From the NCBI RefSeq assembly GCF_900119895.1, contig NZ_FQLR01000004.1, forward strand, positions 186,001 to 250,000: a stretch of 64,000 bases of DNA, in the 5' to 3' direction. A program made the translations under genes and the position numbers. The notes beneath the pieces are model-generated. The model had not been told where the DNA came from. It saw only the letters and a list, made by a program, of their open reading frames with translations, and ran no database searches. How positions within the stretch are numbered: the first letter of the stretch is position 1; every line of letters begins with the position of its first letter. Origin of the DNA: Collinsella phocaeensis. Lineage in GTDB: Bacteria; Actinomycetota; Coriobacteriia; Coriobacteriales; Coriobacteriaceae. Shown here piece by piece: positions 1 to 7,093 of the stretch.

Positions 1-2322
1 GAGCGCGAGGATGTCCTCGGGGTAGAACTCGAACTCACCCTTGAACAGCAGGTCGGTGAGTTTGCTATAGCCACCTTCGGTTATTCCTGGCCAGCCGGCA
101 TAGATCTGGTTGTCGGTGTCGTACACCTGACCGTAGGTGCTGCCGTACCGGTTGCCACCGGGCACGGTGTTGATGGCCGCGCCGGTCATGCGGTAATCGG
201 GGTTCATGAGGTTCAGGTAGTGACCGACCTTGGAGTAGGTGTCATTGTCGACTTCGGATTGGTGCTGCATGTAGACCGACCAGGCGGTGGCGTCGGTGGT
301 CGTCCAGCCCTTCTCGGCGCAGAACTTCTCCCAGATGGATTTCTCGGAGTACCAGCTGTCGACGGCACCCTTGCCGTTGGCATGGCCCCAGGCGAGGTTC
401 TCCGCGATGCCGAAACCGTATGGGTTTTCAACGTAGCCGTCGGGAGTCTTCTCGGCCATGTGATTTTGGACGTGGTCGATGTGAGATGCCGACCAGTTGG
501 CCTGGAGCATCGAGGCGGCCATGAGGTTGATCGAGATCTGGATGGGCTTGAGGCCCGCGGCCTCGCGCAGCTCGTTCGTGTGCTGGATGATCTCGAGCGA
601 CGCCTTGACGTTGTCGAGGTCGGTCGCATCGCCCTCCTTGCCCACATGGGTGTAGTCGGAGAGCAGCGTGCCGTCATCGAGCTCGTAGTCGTAGAAAGGA
701 CCGCCCGTGCCGGTGAGGAGGTGATAGGCGTCGGCCAGATAGCCACGTTCGATATCGACGGGCTTCCCGCTGCTGGTGGTGAACTTGGCGTTGTACCACT
801 CGAGGAAGTCGACGAAGTCATCCATCATGGCCTCGGTGCCCTGGTCGATGCCCCCGGTGATCTCGTCGATCTGCTTCTGGACGCCGTCGATCTGGCTCTT
901 GAGGTCGGCGACCTTCTGTTGCGCCTCGGTGAGCGTCTGCTTGGCGGCCTCGACGCCCTGCTTGGCCGTCTCGACGGCCTCCTGGAGGGGCTTGGCCTTC
1001 TCGTCCCACTGGCGCTGGGCCTCGGCGAGGTCCTCGAGCGCAGCCGCGGCGATATCGAACGCCTCCTGCTTCTGGTTCACGAGGCCGTTCGCGGCATCGA
1101 GCGCGTCCTGCGCCTCGGCCACCTTGGCCTGCTCGGACGCGATCTGGGCGTCGATGCCCTCGATCTGGCCGGGGAGCGTGGCGATCTTGTTCTCGGCCTC
1201 GGCGAGCGCGGCCGCGGCGGCGTCGGCGGCCTGCTGCTTCTCTTGGATCGCCGATGCGGCCTCGGCCTCGGCTTGCGTGCCGGCGCCGGCGACGGCCGTA
1301 TCGTAGGCCGTCTGGGCTGCGCTCAGCTTCTCGTTGGCGGCGTCGAGCGCGGCCTTGGCGCTCGCGATGGCCCCCTCGTCCTCGCCGTCCTTGACGGCGT
1401 CGTAGGCGGCCTGGGCGTTCGCCTGCTCGCCGGTCGCGGCCTCGAGCGCGGCCTTCTCGTCGGCGACGAGCTCGCCCTTGATGGCCTCGACGGTGGCGGC
1501 GTAGTTCGCCTTCGCGCTCGCGAGCGCCTCGTCGGCCTGTGTCTTCGCGGCCTGCTTGCCCGCGAGATCGCTCTGGGCTGCTGCCAGCTCGCCCTGCTTG
1601 GAGGCCAGCTTGGCGTTGAGCTGATCGAGCGCGGCCTTCGCCTCGTCGGCGGCCTGCTGCTTGGCCTGCTGGTCCGCGACGGCCTCGTCGTAGGCCTTCT
1701 TCGCCTCGTCGTAGGCGGCCTGCTCGTCGGCGGTCGGGTTCTCGCCGAGCGCGTCGAGGGCCGCTTGCGCCTCCTTCAGCGCCTCGTTGGCCTCATCGAG
1801 CGCGGTCTGCGCTTGCGTCTGGTTCTTCTCGGCCGCTACCTTGTCGGTCTCGAGGCCCTCGAGCGCGGCGCTCGCATCTGAGGACTGGCGGTTCAGGTCC
1901 TCGACCTTCTGCTGGGCGGCGGCGAGCTCGGCGTTGAGCGCCTCGATCTGGCGCTCGAGCTCGGCGACCTTCGCGGCGTCGGCCTGGCTCGCGGCGGCAG
2001 AGGCGCCGTCGTAGGACTGCTTCGCGTTCGCGACGACCGTTGCCTGCTGGGCGTCGGCGCCCTCGGCGCGGGCGGCGTCGGCCTTTGCCGCATCAAGGGC
2101 CTTCGCGGCCTCATCGATCGCGGCCTTGAGCTCCTCTGCCGTCATGCGGCCCTCGCCCTTGATGATGCGCTGGGCGGCGCTACTGAAGCTCGTGTCGACG
2201 GTGACGCGCTCGATCGCGGGCGCCTCAGCCGCCACCGCCTGCGAGATGGGCGCGAGCGCGCTCGGCGCCACCATCGCGACGGTCAGCGCGCCTACGAGGG
2301 CGCGGCTCCCCAGCTTGTTCAT
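1..2322 (-). CDS. Secreted coiled-coil surface protein with CAP/SCP domain (3' end outside window)
   Basis: The reading frame is open from an ATG at 2322 to the window edge (774 codons). Residues 1-33 are a Sec signal peptide (MNKLGSRALVGALTVAMVA, then Ala-X-Ala before EAPAIE). Residues of about 60-490 are Ala/Glu/Lys/Gln-rich heptads, a long coiled coil with much low-complexity Ala. From about residue 560 there is a CAP (SCP/PR1-like) domain, with the helix NELREAAGLKPIQ, the ENLAWG motif and GHYLNLMNPDY. CAP proteins are extracellular and often bind sterols, lipids or cell-wall partners; enzymatic activity is not assured. The cell-wall anchor, if any, lies off the left edge. It is divergent from an XRE regulator gene. 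The domain call is firm; the role is unknown. Confidence 0.85.
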   Translation of the reverse strand, partial: MNKLGSRALVGALTVAMVAPSALAPISQAVAAEAPAIERVTVDTSFSSAAQRIIKGEGRMTAEELKAAIDEAAKALDAAKADAARAEGADAQQATVVANAKQSYDGASAAASQADAAKVAELERQIEALNAELAAAQQKVEDLNRQSSDASAALEGLETDKVAAEKNQTQAQTALDEANEALKEAQAALDALGENPTADEQAAYDEAKKAYDEAVADQQAKQQAADEAKAALDQLNAKLASKQGELAAAQSDLAGKQAAKTQADEALASAKANYAATVEAIKGELVADEKAALEAATGEQANAQAAYDAVKDGEDEGAIASAKAALDAANEKLSAAQTAYDTAVAGAGTQAEAEAASAIQEKQQAADAAAAALAEAENKIATLPGQIEGIDAQIASEQAKVAEAQDALDAANGLVNQKQEAFDIAAAALEDLAEAQRQWDEKAKPLQEAVETAKQGVEAAKQTLTEAQQKVADLKSQIDGVQKQIDEITGGIDQGTEAMMDDFVDFLEWYNAKFTTSSGKPVDIERGYLADAYHLLTGTGGPFYDYELDDGTLLSDYTHVGKEGDATDLDNVKASLEIIQHTNELREAAGLKPIQISINLMAASMLQANWSASHIDHVQNHMAEKTPDGYVENPYGFGIAENLAWGHANGKGAVDSWYSEKSIWEKFCAEKGWTTTDATAWSVYMQHQSEVDNDTYSKVGHYLNLMNPDYRMTGAAINTVPGGNRYGSTYGQVYDTDNQIYAGWPGITEGGYSKLTDLLFKGEFEFYPEDILAL

Positions 2323-2394
2323 ATCGACTCCTCTCTGCGCCTTGGGCGCCATGTGTCTCGGTTGGTACTTTCCCATCCGGCTTTCTCTCCCTCG

Positions 2395-2450
2395 CTTGTG
2401 GTTCGCTATAGCGAACCTAATAGTACATGGTTAATGATAGCGAACCGGTG
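2395..2450. promoter_or_regulatory. Operator-like palindrome plus half-site between CAP protein and XRE gene
   Basis: A perfect 16-nt palindrome GTTCGCTATAGCGAAC lies at 2401-2416. Its half-site TAGCGAAC recurs at 2438-2445, 29 nt further on. Both are in the short gap between the divergent surface-protein gene and the XRE gene. This is the expected layout for an autoregulating XRE repressor that also controls its neighbour. Binding is inferred, not shown. Confidence 0.55.
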
Positions 2451-2478
2451 GACTGTTTCAAGCGGTTACGCTCGGGAA

Positions 2479-2694
2479 ATGGAAAAGAAGGAGCGCCGCC
2501 TGAGGCTCGGCAGGAACATCAAGGCGAGGCGCATCGAGGCCGGACACTCGATGCGCCAGTTCGCCGCTATGGTTGGGACCTCGCACAACTATCTATGGGA
2601 GATCGAGACCGGTCGCGTGAGCGTCGGCTTCGACATCTTGTGCGTCATCGCGGACTCCCTTGGCGTGAGGGTGCGCGACCTCGTCGACTTCTAA
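2479..2694 (+). CDS. XRE-family helix-turn-helix regulator (71 aa)
   Basis: Small single-domain Cro/C1-type DNA-binding protein. It begins MEKKERRLRLGRNIKARR, the usual helix-1 pattern, followed by an HTH (MRQFAAMVGTSHNYLWEIETG) and helices ending VRVRDLVDF. The ATG at 2479 is chosen because the protein then begins like typical family members. Upstream in-frame ATGs at 2353 and 2434 would add residues with no domain and would run through the operator palindrome. No clear Shine-Dalgarno is visible. The last codons overlap the end of the convergent 53-aa gene by 4 nt. It probably represses itself and the divergent CAP protein through the palindromes at 2401 and 2438. Such small XRE proteins are common on mobile elements. 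Confidence 0.8.
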   Translation: MEKKERRLRLGRNIKARRIEAGHSMRQFAAMVGTSHNYLWEIETGRVSVGFDILCVIADSLGVRVRDLVDF

Positions 2695-2852
2695 CCCGCC
2701 TCGTCCTCGAGCTCGAGCGCGATCTTCGCCGCGTTCGCGATCCCGGCGACATACCCCCGCACCCATGCGGGGTCGCTCGAGTCGTCCGAGGCGACCGCCG
2801 CCAGCTCCTCGAGGAGCGCCCGGGCGAGGCGCTTTCCCGCTTCCGCTTCCAT
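2691..2852 (-). CDS. Hypothetical protein, 53 aa, last gene of a coupled cluster
   Basis: The ATG overlaps the TGA of the preceding gene (TGATG at 2850-2854), so translation is probably coupled. The protein MEAEAGKRLARALLEELAA is acidic, mostly helical and soluble, with no signal peptide. I do not recognise a family. It is the last of four back-to-back genes (4289 to 2691) next to a tRNA-fMet attachment site, which suggests element cargo. Confidence 0.6.
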   Translation of the reverse strand: MEAEAGKRLARALLEELAAVASDDSSDPAWVRGYVAGIANAAKIALELEDEAG

Positions 2853-3199
2853 CACAGCTCTCCCTTCTCGTCGGCCTCGGTGTAGAAGGCCACCTCGGGC
2901 TCGAACGCCGGGTCGCCGTAGGCCGCCTCGATCTCCTCCGGGGACATCGCCGCGACCTCGGCCGCCGACCACCGCCCGTTGTCCGCGAGCATCCACGCCT
3001 TCTCGTGCCATGCCGGGCGTCCGCCCCAGACCTCGCGCCAGTCGTCCTCGGAGACGTACTCGCCGAGGTCGTCGATCCGGTAGACGCCCTCGAACGGCTC
3101 GAAGGCCCGCCGCACGCGCGCCCTCAGCTCGCCCGTCACCGCCAGGATGCCGTCCATGGTGTCGCGGCCTATGGGCCCCGCCTTCCCGTCTTCCAGCAC
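2852..3199 (-). CDS. Hypothetical protein, 115 aa
   Basis: I place the start at a GTG at 3199 because a strong GGGAGGAGG lies about 8 nt upstream; an ATG at 3157 is the alternative. The protein has no signal peptide or membrane segment. It contains YRIDDLGEYVSEDDWREVWGG and an acidic C-terminus rich in Glu/Ala (AAEVAAMSPEEIEAAYGDP). It starts 17 nt after the 226-aa gene and its stop overlaps the next start. I recognise no family. Such acidic proteins are frequent in accessory clusters of Coriobacteriia and Firmicutes elements, but that is only an analogy. Confidence 0.6.
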   Translation of the reverse strand: MLEDGKAGPIGRDTMDGILAVTGELRARVRRAFEPFEGVYRIDDLGEYVSEDDWREVWGGRPAWHEKAWMLADNGRWSAAEVAAMSPEEIEAAYGDPAFEPEVAFYTEADEKGEL

Positions 3200-3216
3200 A
3201 GCTGTCGGCCTCCTCC

Positions 3217-3897
3217 CTAGATCGCGCGGACCGGCACCCTGCGCACCGTCGGCGTGAGCAGGTAGTTGTTGATGTTGCCCGACCAGCCGGCGTCGTCGGC
3301 CCCGTACATCGCCACGTAGGGCACGCCCGAAGTGTCGAGCCCGTTCACGACGCGGCCGTCGCCGACGCCGGCCACCGGGTACGCCTCGAAGCGCCCGTCG
3401 ACCCGCCGCATGAACACCTCGTCGCCCGGGACGACCCCGGAGGCGGGCACCTCCTCGGCGTCGAGGTAGGCCCCGAGCCTCTGGTCCTCGGGCTGGGCGG
3501 CGTCGATGTCGCGCAGCATCTCGGCGCGGGGGTACACGTCCTGCTCCTCCTCGGGGCGGACCTCCCGCATCCCCGCCGGCTCCCAGCCGGGGCCGTACTC
3601 CGTCGTCAGGCGGCGGGCGATGCGCCACCCCTCGATGACGTAGATGCCGTTGTCGCCGGGGTCCATGCGCGCGTCGCCCTCGTAGCGCGAGATGCCCACG
3701 GAGAGCCCCTCGGCGCCCATGTAGTTGCAGATGACCTGGCAGAGCCTCGCCCAGCCGTAGGTGTCGCTGTCCGGTGCGCGGAAGCCCCTCAGCTCGCAGT
3801 ACTCGAGGAACGCCCCGACGGAGTCCCTGCCCCCGTTCCAGTGCAGGTAGACGCCCAGGTCTCGCTTCTTGGTTGTGATGATCGCTCGGTTTCCCAT
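3217..3897 (-). CDS. Conserved hypothetical protein of mobile-element type, 226 aa
   Basis: Begins MGNRAIITTKKRDLGVYLHW and continues NGGRDSVGAFLEYCELRGF, then YGWARLCQVICNYMG. This N-terminal pattern is familiar from uncharacterised proteins carried by integrative elements of gut Firmicutes and Actinobacteria; no activity is known to me. The C-terminal part has SGVVPGDEVFMRRVDGRFEA, possibly a small beta domain. There is no signal or membrane segment. The ATG at 3897 overlaps the TGA of the upstream gene (TGATG), so the start is well defined by coupling. Confidence 0.7.
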   Translation of the reverse strand: MGNRAIITTKKRDLGVYLHWNGGRDSVGAFLEYCELRGFRAPDSDTYGWARLCQVICNYMGAEGLSVGISRYEGDARMDPGDNGIYVIEGWRIARRLTTEYGPGWEPAGMREVRPEEEQDVYPRAEMLRDIDAAQPEDQRLGAYLDAEEVPASGVVPGDEVFMRRVDGRFEAYPVAGVGDGRVVNGLDTSGVPYVAMYGADDAGWSGNINNYLLTPTVRRVPVRAI

Positions 3898-4289
3898 CAG
3901 GCAGCCCCCTCCGCCTCGTCGTCGAACCAGACTCCCGCCCTGCGCGAGACCGCCGCCGTCGAGGCGCCGGTGAACTCGACCGTGACCGCGTCCGCGCTCA
4001 CGGTGTGGGGCGGGGTGCGGAACTCCGCGCAGAAGAGGCGGGCGAGGGCCCGCGCCCTCCCCTCGGCCCGGGCCTCGGCGAGCCCGTCGCCGCGCTCCTC
4101 CTCGACCGCCGCGACGGTCCACGGCGTCGAGGCGCCCCTGACGATGATGGCGGCGCCCAGCGCCCCGGTCGCGGCCGGGCGGTACGCCCTCGGGCTCACG
4201 TCGAGTCCTCCCATGGCGAGCGCCGTCGCGGCGACCTGCTCCGCCGCCGTCGCCGCGCGCAGCGTGATCGCCCTTGCTCCCCTCCGCAT
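3897..4289 (-). CDS. Hypothetical protein, 130 aa, first gene of the coupled cluster
   Basis: The ATG at 4289 is preceded by GGAGGGAGAAGATC, a strong ribosome-binding site. The protein begins MRRGARAITLRAATAAEQVA. It has an alternating hydrophobic/charged central region (GALGAAIIVRGASTPWTV) and an acidic end (VWFDDEAEGAA). No family is recognised. As the first gene of the cluster 4289-2691 it should lie nearest the promoter. Its leader is partly duplicated 160 nt upstream. Confidence 0.6.
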   Translation of the reverse strand: MRRGARAITLRAATAAEQVAATALAMGGLDVSPRAYRPAATGALGAAIIVRGASTPWTVAAVEEERGDGLAEARAEGRARALARLFCAEFRTPPHTVSADAVTVEFTGASTAAVSRRAGVWFDDEAEGAA

Positions 4290-4294
4290 GATCT

Positions 4295-4486
4295 TCTCCC
4301 TCCGTCGGATCGCGGGGCTTCCGCCCCCTGTCGGGAGGGTGTCCGTGAGCGCGGCGGGGCGCAGCGCTCAGATGATGAAGGCTGCAGGATTAAGGCGACG
4401 CAAGCTCATTGGTTCCAGGCTAACCGATCAAAAGTGTCTAATTTTAGTTAGACATCTCCCTTCGTCGGATCACGGGACCTCCGCCC
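4295..4486. repeat. Imperfect 32-nt direct repeat (4295-4326 and 4455-4486) of a gene leader
   Basis: The two stretches share 28 of 32 positions, starting TCTCCCT(C/T)CGTCGGATC and ending (C/T)TCCGCCC. On the minus strand the first copy contains the ribosome-binding site of the 130-aa gene. The second copy keeps a similar AAGGGAGATG but is followed after three codons by a stop. The second copy therefore looks like the leader of a lost gene or a local duplication. I see no gene in 4290-4803. Confidence 0.55.
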
Positions 4487-4707
4487 GGGGCCAGAGCGGA
4501 GGCGCAGCCCATGGGAACGGGCCAGCATGATGAAAATATGTATACTGTTTTCATCAACGAGAGGGGGCGGATTATCAACGGAAGCAGGAAGGGTTGGAGA
4601 GGGCCAGGGAAACTGACCCTTGCAGAGTTTCGATGGCATTCGGATGGCGACGGGGTCGAAAGAATGGTCTCCAAAATGGTCTAACTCGCCATGATTTTCA
4701 GTGATCC

Positions 4708-4774
4708 AGCGTGATACGGCGTGAGACTAGTTTGATGAATCTCAGCAGGTAAACAGCGGTGTTAAGCGTGATAC
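4708..4774. repeat. Short direct repeats beside the att site (candidate recombinase arm sites)
   Basis: AGCGTGATAC occurs at 4708-4717 and 4765-4774, and a related GGCGTGAGAC at 4718-4727. They lie 30-95 nt from the tRNA-fMet 3'-end copy. Tyrosine integrases often bind such arm-type repeats near the crossover core. The role is inferred from position only. Confidence 0.4.
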
Positions 4775-4803
4775 CTCGGGATACTTAATTATGTTCTGCA
4801 TTG

Positions 4804-4841
4804 CCCGGAGGTCGTAGGTTCAAATCCTGCCCCCGCGACCA
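4804..4841 (+). other. tRNA-fMet 3'-end fragment: attachment site of an integrated element
   Basis: The sequence begins CCCGGAGGTCGTAGG and ends CCCCCGCGACCA. It is the anticodon-stem 3' strand, variable loop, T-arm, acceptor and CCA of initiator tRNA-fMet. The matching 5' half (acceptor CGCGGGG) is absent upstream, so this is not a whole tRNA. A tRNA 3'-end copy is the usual scar of integration by a tyrosine integrase. The element therefore lies to the left, and the intact tRNA and integrase are probably outside the window. Confidence 0.75.
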
Positions 4842-4849
4842 AGAATGTG

Positions 4850-4884
4850 CAGCTCGGGAGCCGAAAGGCTCCCGAGCTTTTTTG
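4850..4884 (+). terminator. Rho-independent terminator behind the tRNA-fMet remnant
   Basis: The stem AGCTCGGGAGCC / GGCTCCCGAGCT with a GAAA loop is followed by a run of T. It is presumably the original terminator of the tRNA-fMet transcript. Confidence 0.85.
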
Positions 4885-5009
4885 TTACCGTTCCTCGACC
4901 CATGCGGGTGATTCGCGGCTTTGGTCGGCCGCTGTTGGCCTCATGAGGCATGTGCGCCCCCGGATCGCTGCCTGCGTTCGACGCGTGCTCCCACGAGGCG
5001 CTATGCTCA

Positions 5010-5082
5010 ATCCTGCGGAATGAGGCTCTCCGCTCGGGGCGTACTCCCCGAAAACCGCCCTGTTGGCTGATGGCTTCTGCTT
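5010..5082 (+). ncRNA. Fluoride riboswitch (crcB-motif RNA)
   Basis: The order of elements matches the fluoride aptamer. First comes the stem-loop GCGG-AATGAGGCTCT-CCGC, then an optional hairpin (TCGGGG/CTCCCCGA), then AACCGCCC, a short GCC/GGC stem, and TGATGGCTTCTGC. The loop GAGGC can pair with GCTTC near the 3' end (one G-U) to make the pseudoknot. It sits about 30 nt upstream of a CLC-type channel gene, and CLC(F) fluoride exporters are standard members of this regulon. Low fluoride should keep expression off. Confidence 0.8.
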
Positions 5083-5112
5083 GTGTGGACCCACGTCTTC
5101 GGGAGGCCATCC

Positions 5113-5886
5113 ATGTCGTCTGCGCGCACCGCGGCTTTGGGCCGCTTCATTTCCAGCCTGATCGTCCCGTGCGCCATCGCCCTGCCGATGGGCGTCGCCG
5201 TCGGCGCCGTCGATGCGCTGTTCGGTAGGACGCTGCTGCCGGCACTGCTGGGCGCGAGCGCGACGTCGGGCGCACTGGGTCTCGAGAAGTTCGCGGTGGC
5301 GTTTTCCCTTCCGGGCGCGATCGACGCTGCGCTGCTGGCGAGTACGCTCGGGCTCGGTGCCGTGTTCGGGCTGGTGGGCGCGGGGTTCGCATGGCTGCTT
5401 GCCCGTGCCAAGGCGTGGTCTGCATCGATGTTCATGAGCCCGTTCTCGCGCGTCGCCGCGATGGGGTCCGCTGTCGCCGTCGCGACCCTGCTGTTGTTCG
5501 GAGGCAGGTACGCGGGGCTGGGCACGAACCTGATCTCCGCTGGGGTCGCGGGGGAGGGCGTCTTGCCGCTCGACTGGCTCGCCAAGCTGCTGCTCGCCGT
5601 GGCGACGTTGGTCGCGGGCTACCAGGGCGGCGAGGTCACCCCGCTGTTCTCCATCGGCGCGAGCCTGGGGTGCGTCCTTGCCGTCCCCTTTGGGATCGAT
5701 GCGGCCCTTGCCGCCGCCCTGGGCTATGCGGCGGTGTTCGGCGGAGCGACCAACGCGCTGCTCGCGCCGGCGCTCGTCGGGGCCGAGGTGTTCGGCTACG
5801 AAGCGCTTCGGCTGTTCTCCATCGCATGCGCCGTGGCGTGCGCGGTCAATTTCAATCAGACGATCTACTCGGGTCAGCAGCGATAG
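5113..5886 (+). CDS. CLC-family (CLC-F type) fluoride/chloride transporter, internally shortened (257 aa)
   Basis: The ATG at 5113 has GGGAGG 6 nt upstream; a GTG at 5083 is in frame but overlaps the riboswitch end. The protein keeps one N-terminal membrane segment (IVPCAIALPMGVAVGAVDALF) and the C-terminal half of a CLC channel. That half includes GGEVTPLFSIGASLG, the motif typical of the CLC-F clade, and a final NFNQTIYSG. Family members have about 400-430 residues. Here the middle of the N-terminal half, with the selectivity helix and the GREGP-like motif, is missing between residues of about 45 and 60. An internal deletion is the simplest reading, and the product is probably non-functional. 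The fluoride riboswitch upstream indicates the original job was fluoride expulsion. Confidence 0.75.
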   Translation: MSSARTAALGRFISSLIVPCAIALPMGVAVGAVDALFGRTLLPALLGASATSGALGLEKFAVAFSLPGAIDAALLASTLGLGAVFGLVGAGFAWLLARAKAWSASMFMSPFSRVAAMGSAVAVATLLLFGGRYAGLGTNLISAGVAGEGVLPLDWLAKLLLAVATLVAGYQGGEVTPLFSIGASLGCVLAVPFGIDAALAAALGYAAVFGGATNALLAPALVGAEVFGYEALRLFSIACAVACAVNFNQTIYSGQQR

Positions 5887-6120
5887 CTCCAGGTGTGCGC
5901 CCGGGTATCGGGACCTCGGCCTCTGGCGCCTCCGTGTTATCCGATTGCGGCCCCGCTCGCCGGCCGGCCTCCCGACACGCAGGGGTCCCATACCGGCGAT
6001 GCCGTCCCCGCGTTGCCGCCCGCCGAGACCCGTCTCGCCGCAGGCAGAATCTCCGTTGCAGCGCATTCGTCAGCACGATACGGTGCAGTGCGATTGTGGT
6101 CGAGAGAGAAAGGAAGCCAC

Positions 6121-6879
6121 ATGAATCGTCTTGAGGGCAAAGTCGCCGTCGTCACCGGTGCTAACTCCGGCGTGGGCGCCGCTATCGCCAAGCTGTTCGC
6201 CGCCGAGGGCGCGAAGGTCGTCATGAGCGCCCGTCGCGTCGCGGCGCTCGAGGAGGTCTCCGCCGAGATCGAGGCGGCCGGCGGCGAGACGCTCGTCGTC
6301 CCCACCGACATCTCCAAGCCCGAGGATCCCGAGAACCTGATGGCCGCCGCCGTCGAGAAGTTCGGCAAGATCGATATCCTCGTCAACAACGCCGGCGTGC
6401 TCGAGAAGGGCCTCAAGCCCATCGACCGCTTCACCGACGAGGACCTCGACTGGATCGTCGAGACCAACCAGAAGGGCACCATGCGCTGCATGCGCGCCGC
6501 CACCAAGCGCATGGAGGCCGGCGCCTCCGTGGTGAACATCGCCTCCGTCGCCGGCGAGAAGGGCTGCGGCGGCGCCGTGTACGTCTCCACCAAGGCCGCC
6601 GTCATCGGCGTCACCAAGCACACCGCGCTGCGCTTCCAGTCGGCGGGCATCCGCTGCAACGCCATCTGCCCGGGTAACATCATCACGCCGATGACCATGG
6701 GCACCAACCCGGCCGACCTCGATCCCGACATGATCGGCGCCATGATGACCCACAGCAACATGAAGACCCCGTCCTGCACCGCCGAGGACGTCGCCAACAT
6801 CGCGCTGTTCCTCGCTTCCGACGAGTCCCGTGCCCTGACCGGCCAGATCATCGTGAGCGATTTCGGCTCCATGCTGTAA
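6121..6879 (+). CDS. Short-chain dehydrogenase/reductase (SDR), 252 aa
   Basis: Classical SDR of normal length. It has the cofactor loop TGANSGVG at residues 12-19, NNAG at 89-92, the catalytic Ser at 142 and YVSTK with Tyr154 and Lys158, and CPGNIITPM near 183. Arg38-Arg39 after the second strand (SARR) suggests NADP(H). The ATG at 6121 follows AGAAAGGAAG; the reading frame is open further upstream but has no domain there. The gene stands alone and ends in a terminator. The substrate cannot be told. Gut Coriobacteriia use SDRs as hydroxysteroid dehydrogenases, but the sequence is not close to the Collinsella 7-beta enzyme as I recall it, so a sugar, acyl or steroid substrate remains open. 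Confidence 0.85.
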   Translation: MNRLEGKVAVVTGANSGVGAAIAKLFAAEGAKVVMSARRVAALEEVSAEIEAAGGETLVVPTDISKPEDPENLMAAAVEKFGKIDILVNNAGVLEKGLKPIDRFTDEDLDWIVETNQKGTMRCMRAATKRMEAGASVVNIASVAGEKGCGGAVYVSTKAAVIGVTKHTALRFQSAGIRCNAICPGNIITPMTMGTNPADLDPDMIGAMMTHSNMKTPSCTAEDVANIALFLASDESRALTGQIIVSDFGSML

Positions 6880-6928
6880 GGGGTTTCGCGCGCCCGCGCA
6901 AAGCGCACGCTCGATAGAGGCTGCCCAG

Positions 6929-6965
6929 TCGCCCTGGAGGAAACGACCTCCGGGGCGATTTTCAT
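6929..6965 (+). terminator. Terminator after the SDR gene
   Basis: TCGCCCTGGAGG pairs with CCTCCGGGGCGA (one G-U) across AAACGA, and is followed by TTTT. Confidence 0.8.
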
Positions 6966-7093
6966 GCGGGCGGGCACGCGGCACGGCAATCCGATCGGCG
7001 GCGTGCGCCTCCCTGCTTGGCGTTAGCGCACGGGACGAGGAGTTTCCGCCCGCCGGGCCGGATTCCGATGCGCCCTGCGGATCCGTCGCGCCG

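Noticed and set aside
220-1881. 553-codon plus-strand open frame
   Set aside because: Leu/Gly/Arg/Val-rich translation without domains; it is the antisense shadow of the CAP/coiled-coil gene, whose own frame has a signal peptide and recognisable motifs.
4444-4674. Overlapping small minus-strand frames near the att site
   Set aside because: They overlap the duplicated leader and lack start signals; two frames over the same DNA are equally open.
6121-6879. Assignment of the SDR as a specific bile-acid hydroxysteroid dehydrogenase
   Set aside because: Only general SDR motifs are visible and the sequence does not resemble the known Collinsella 7-beta enzyme.
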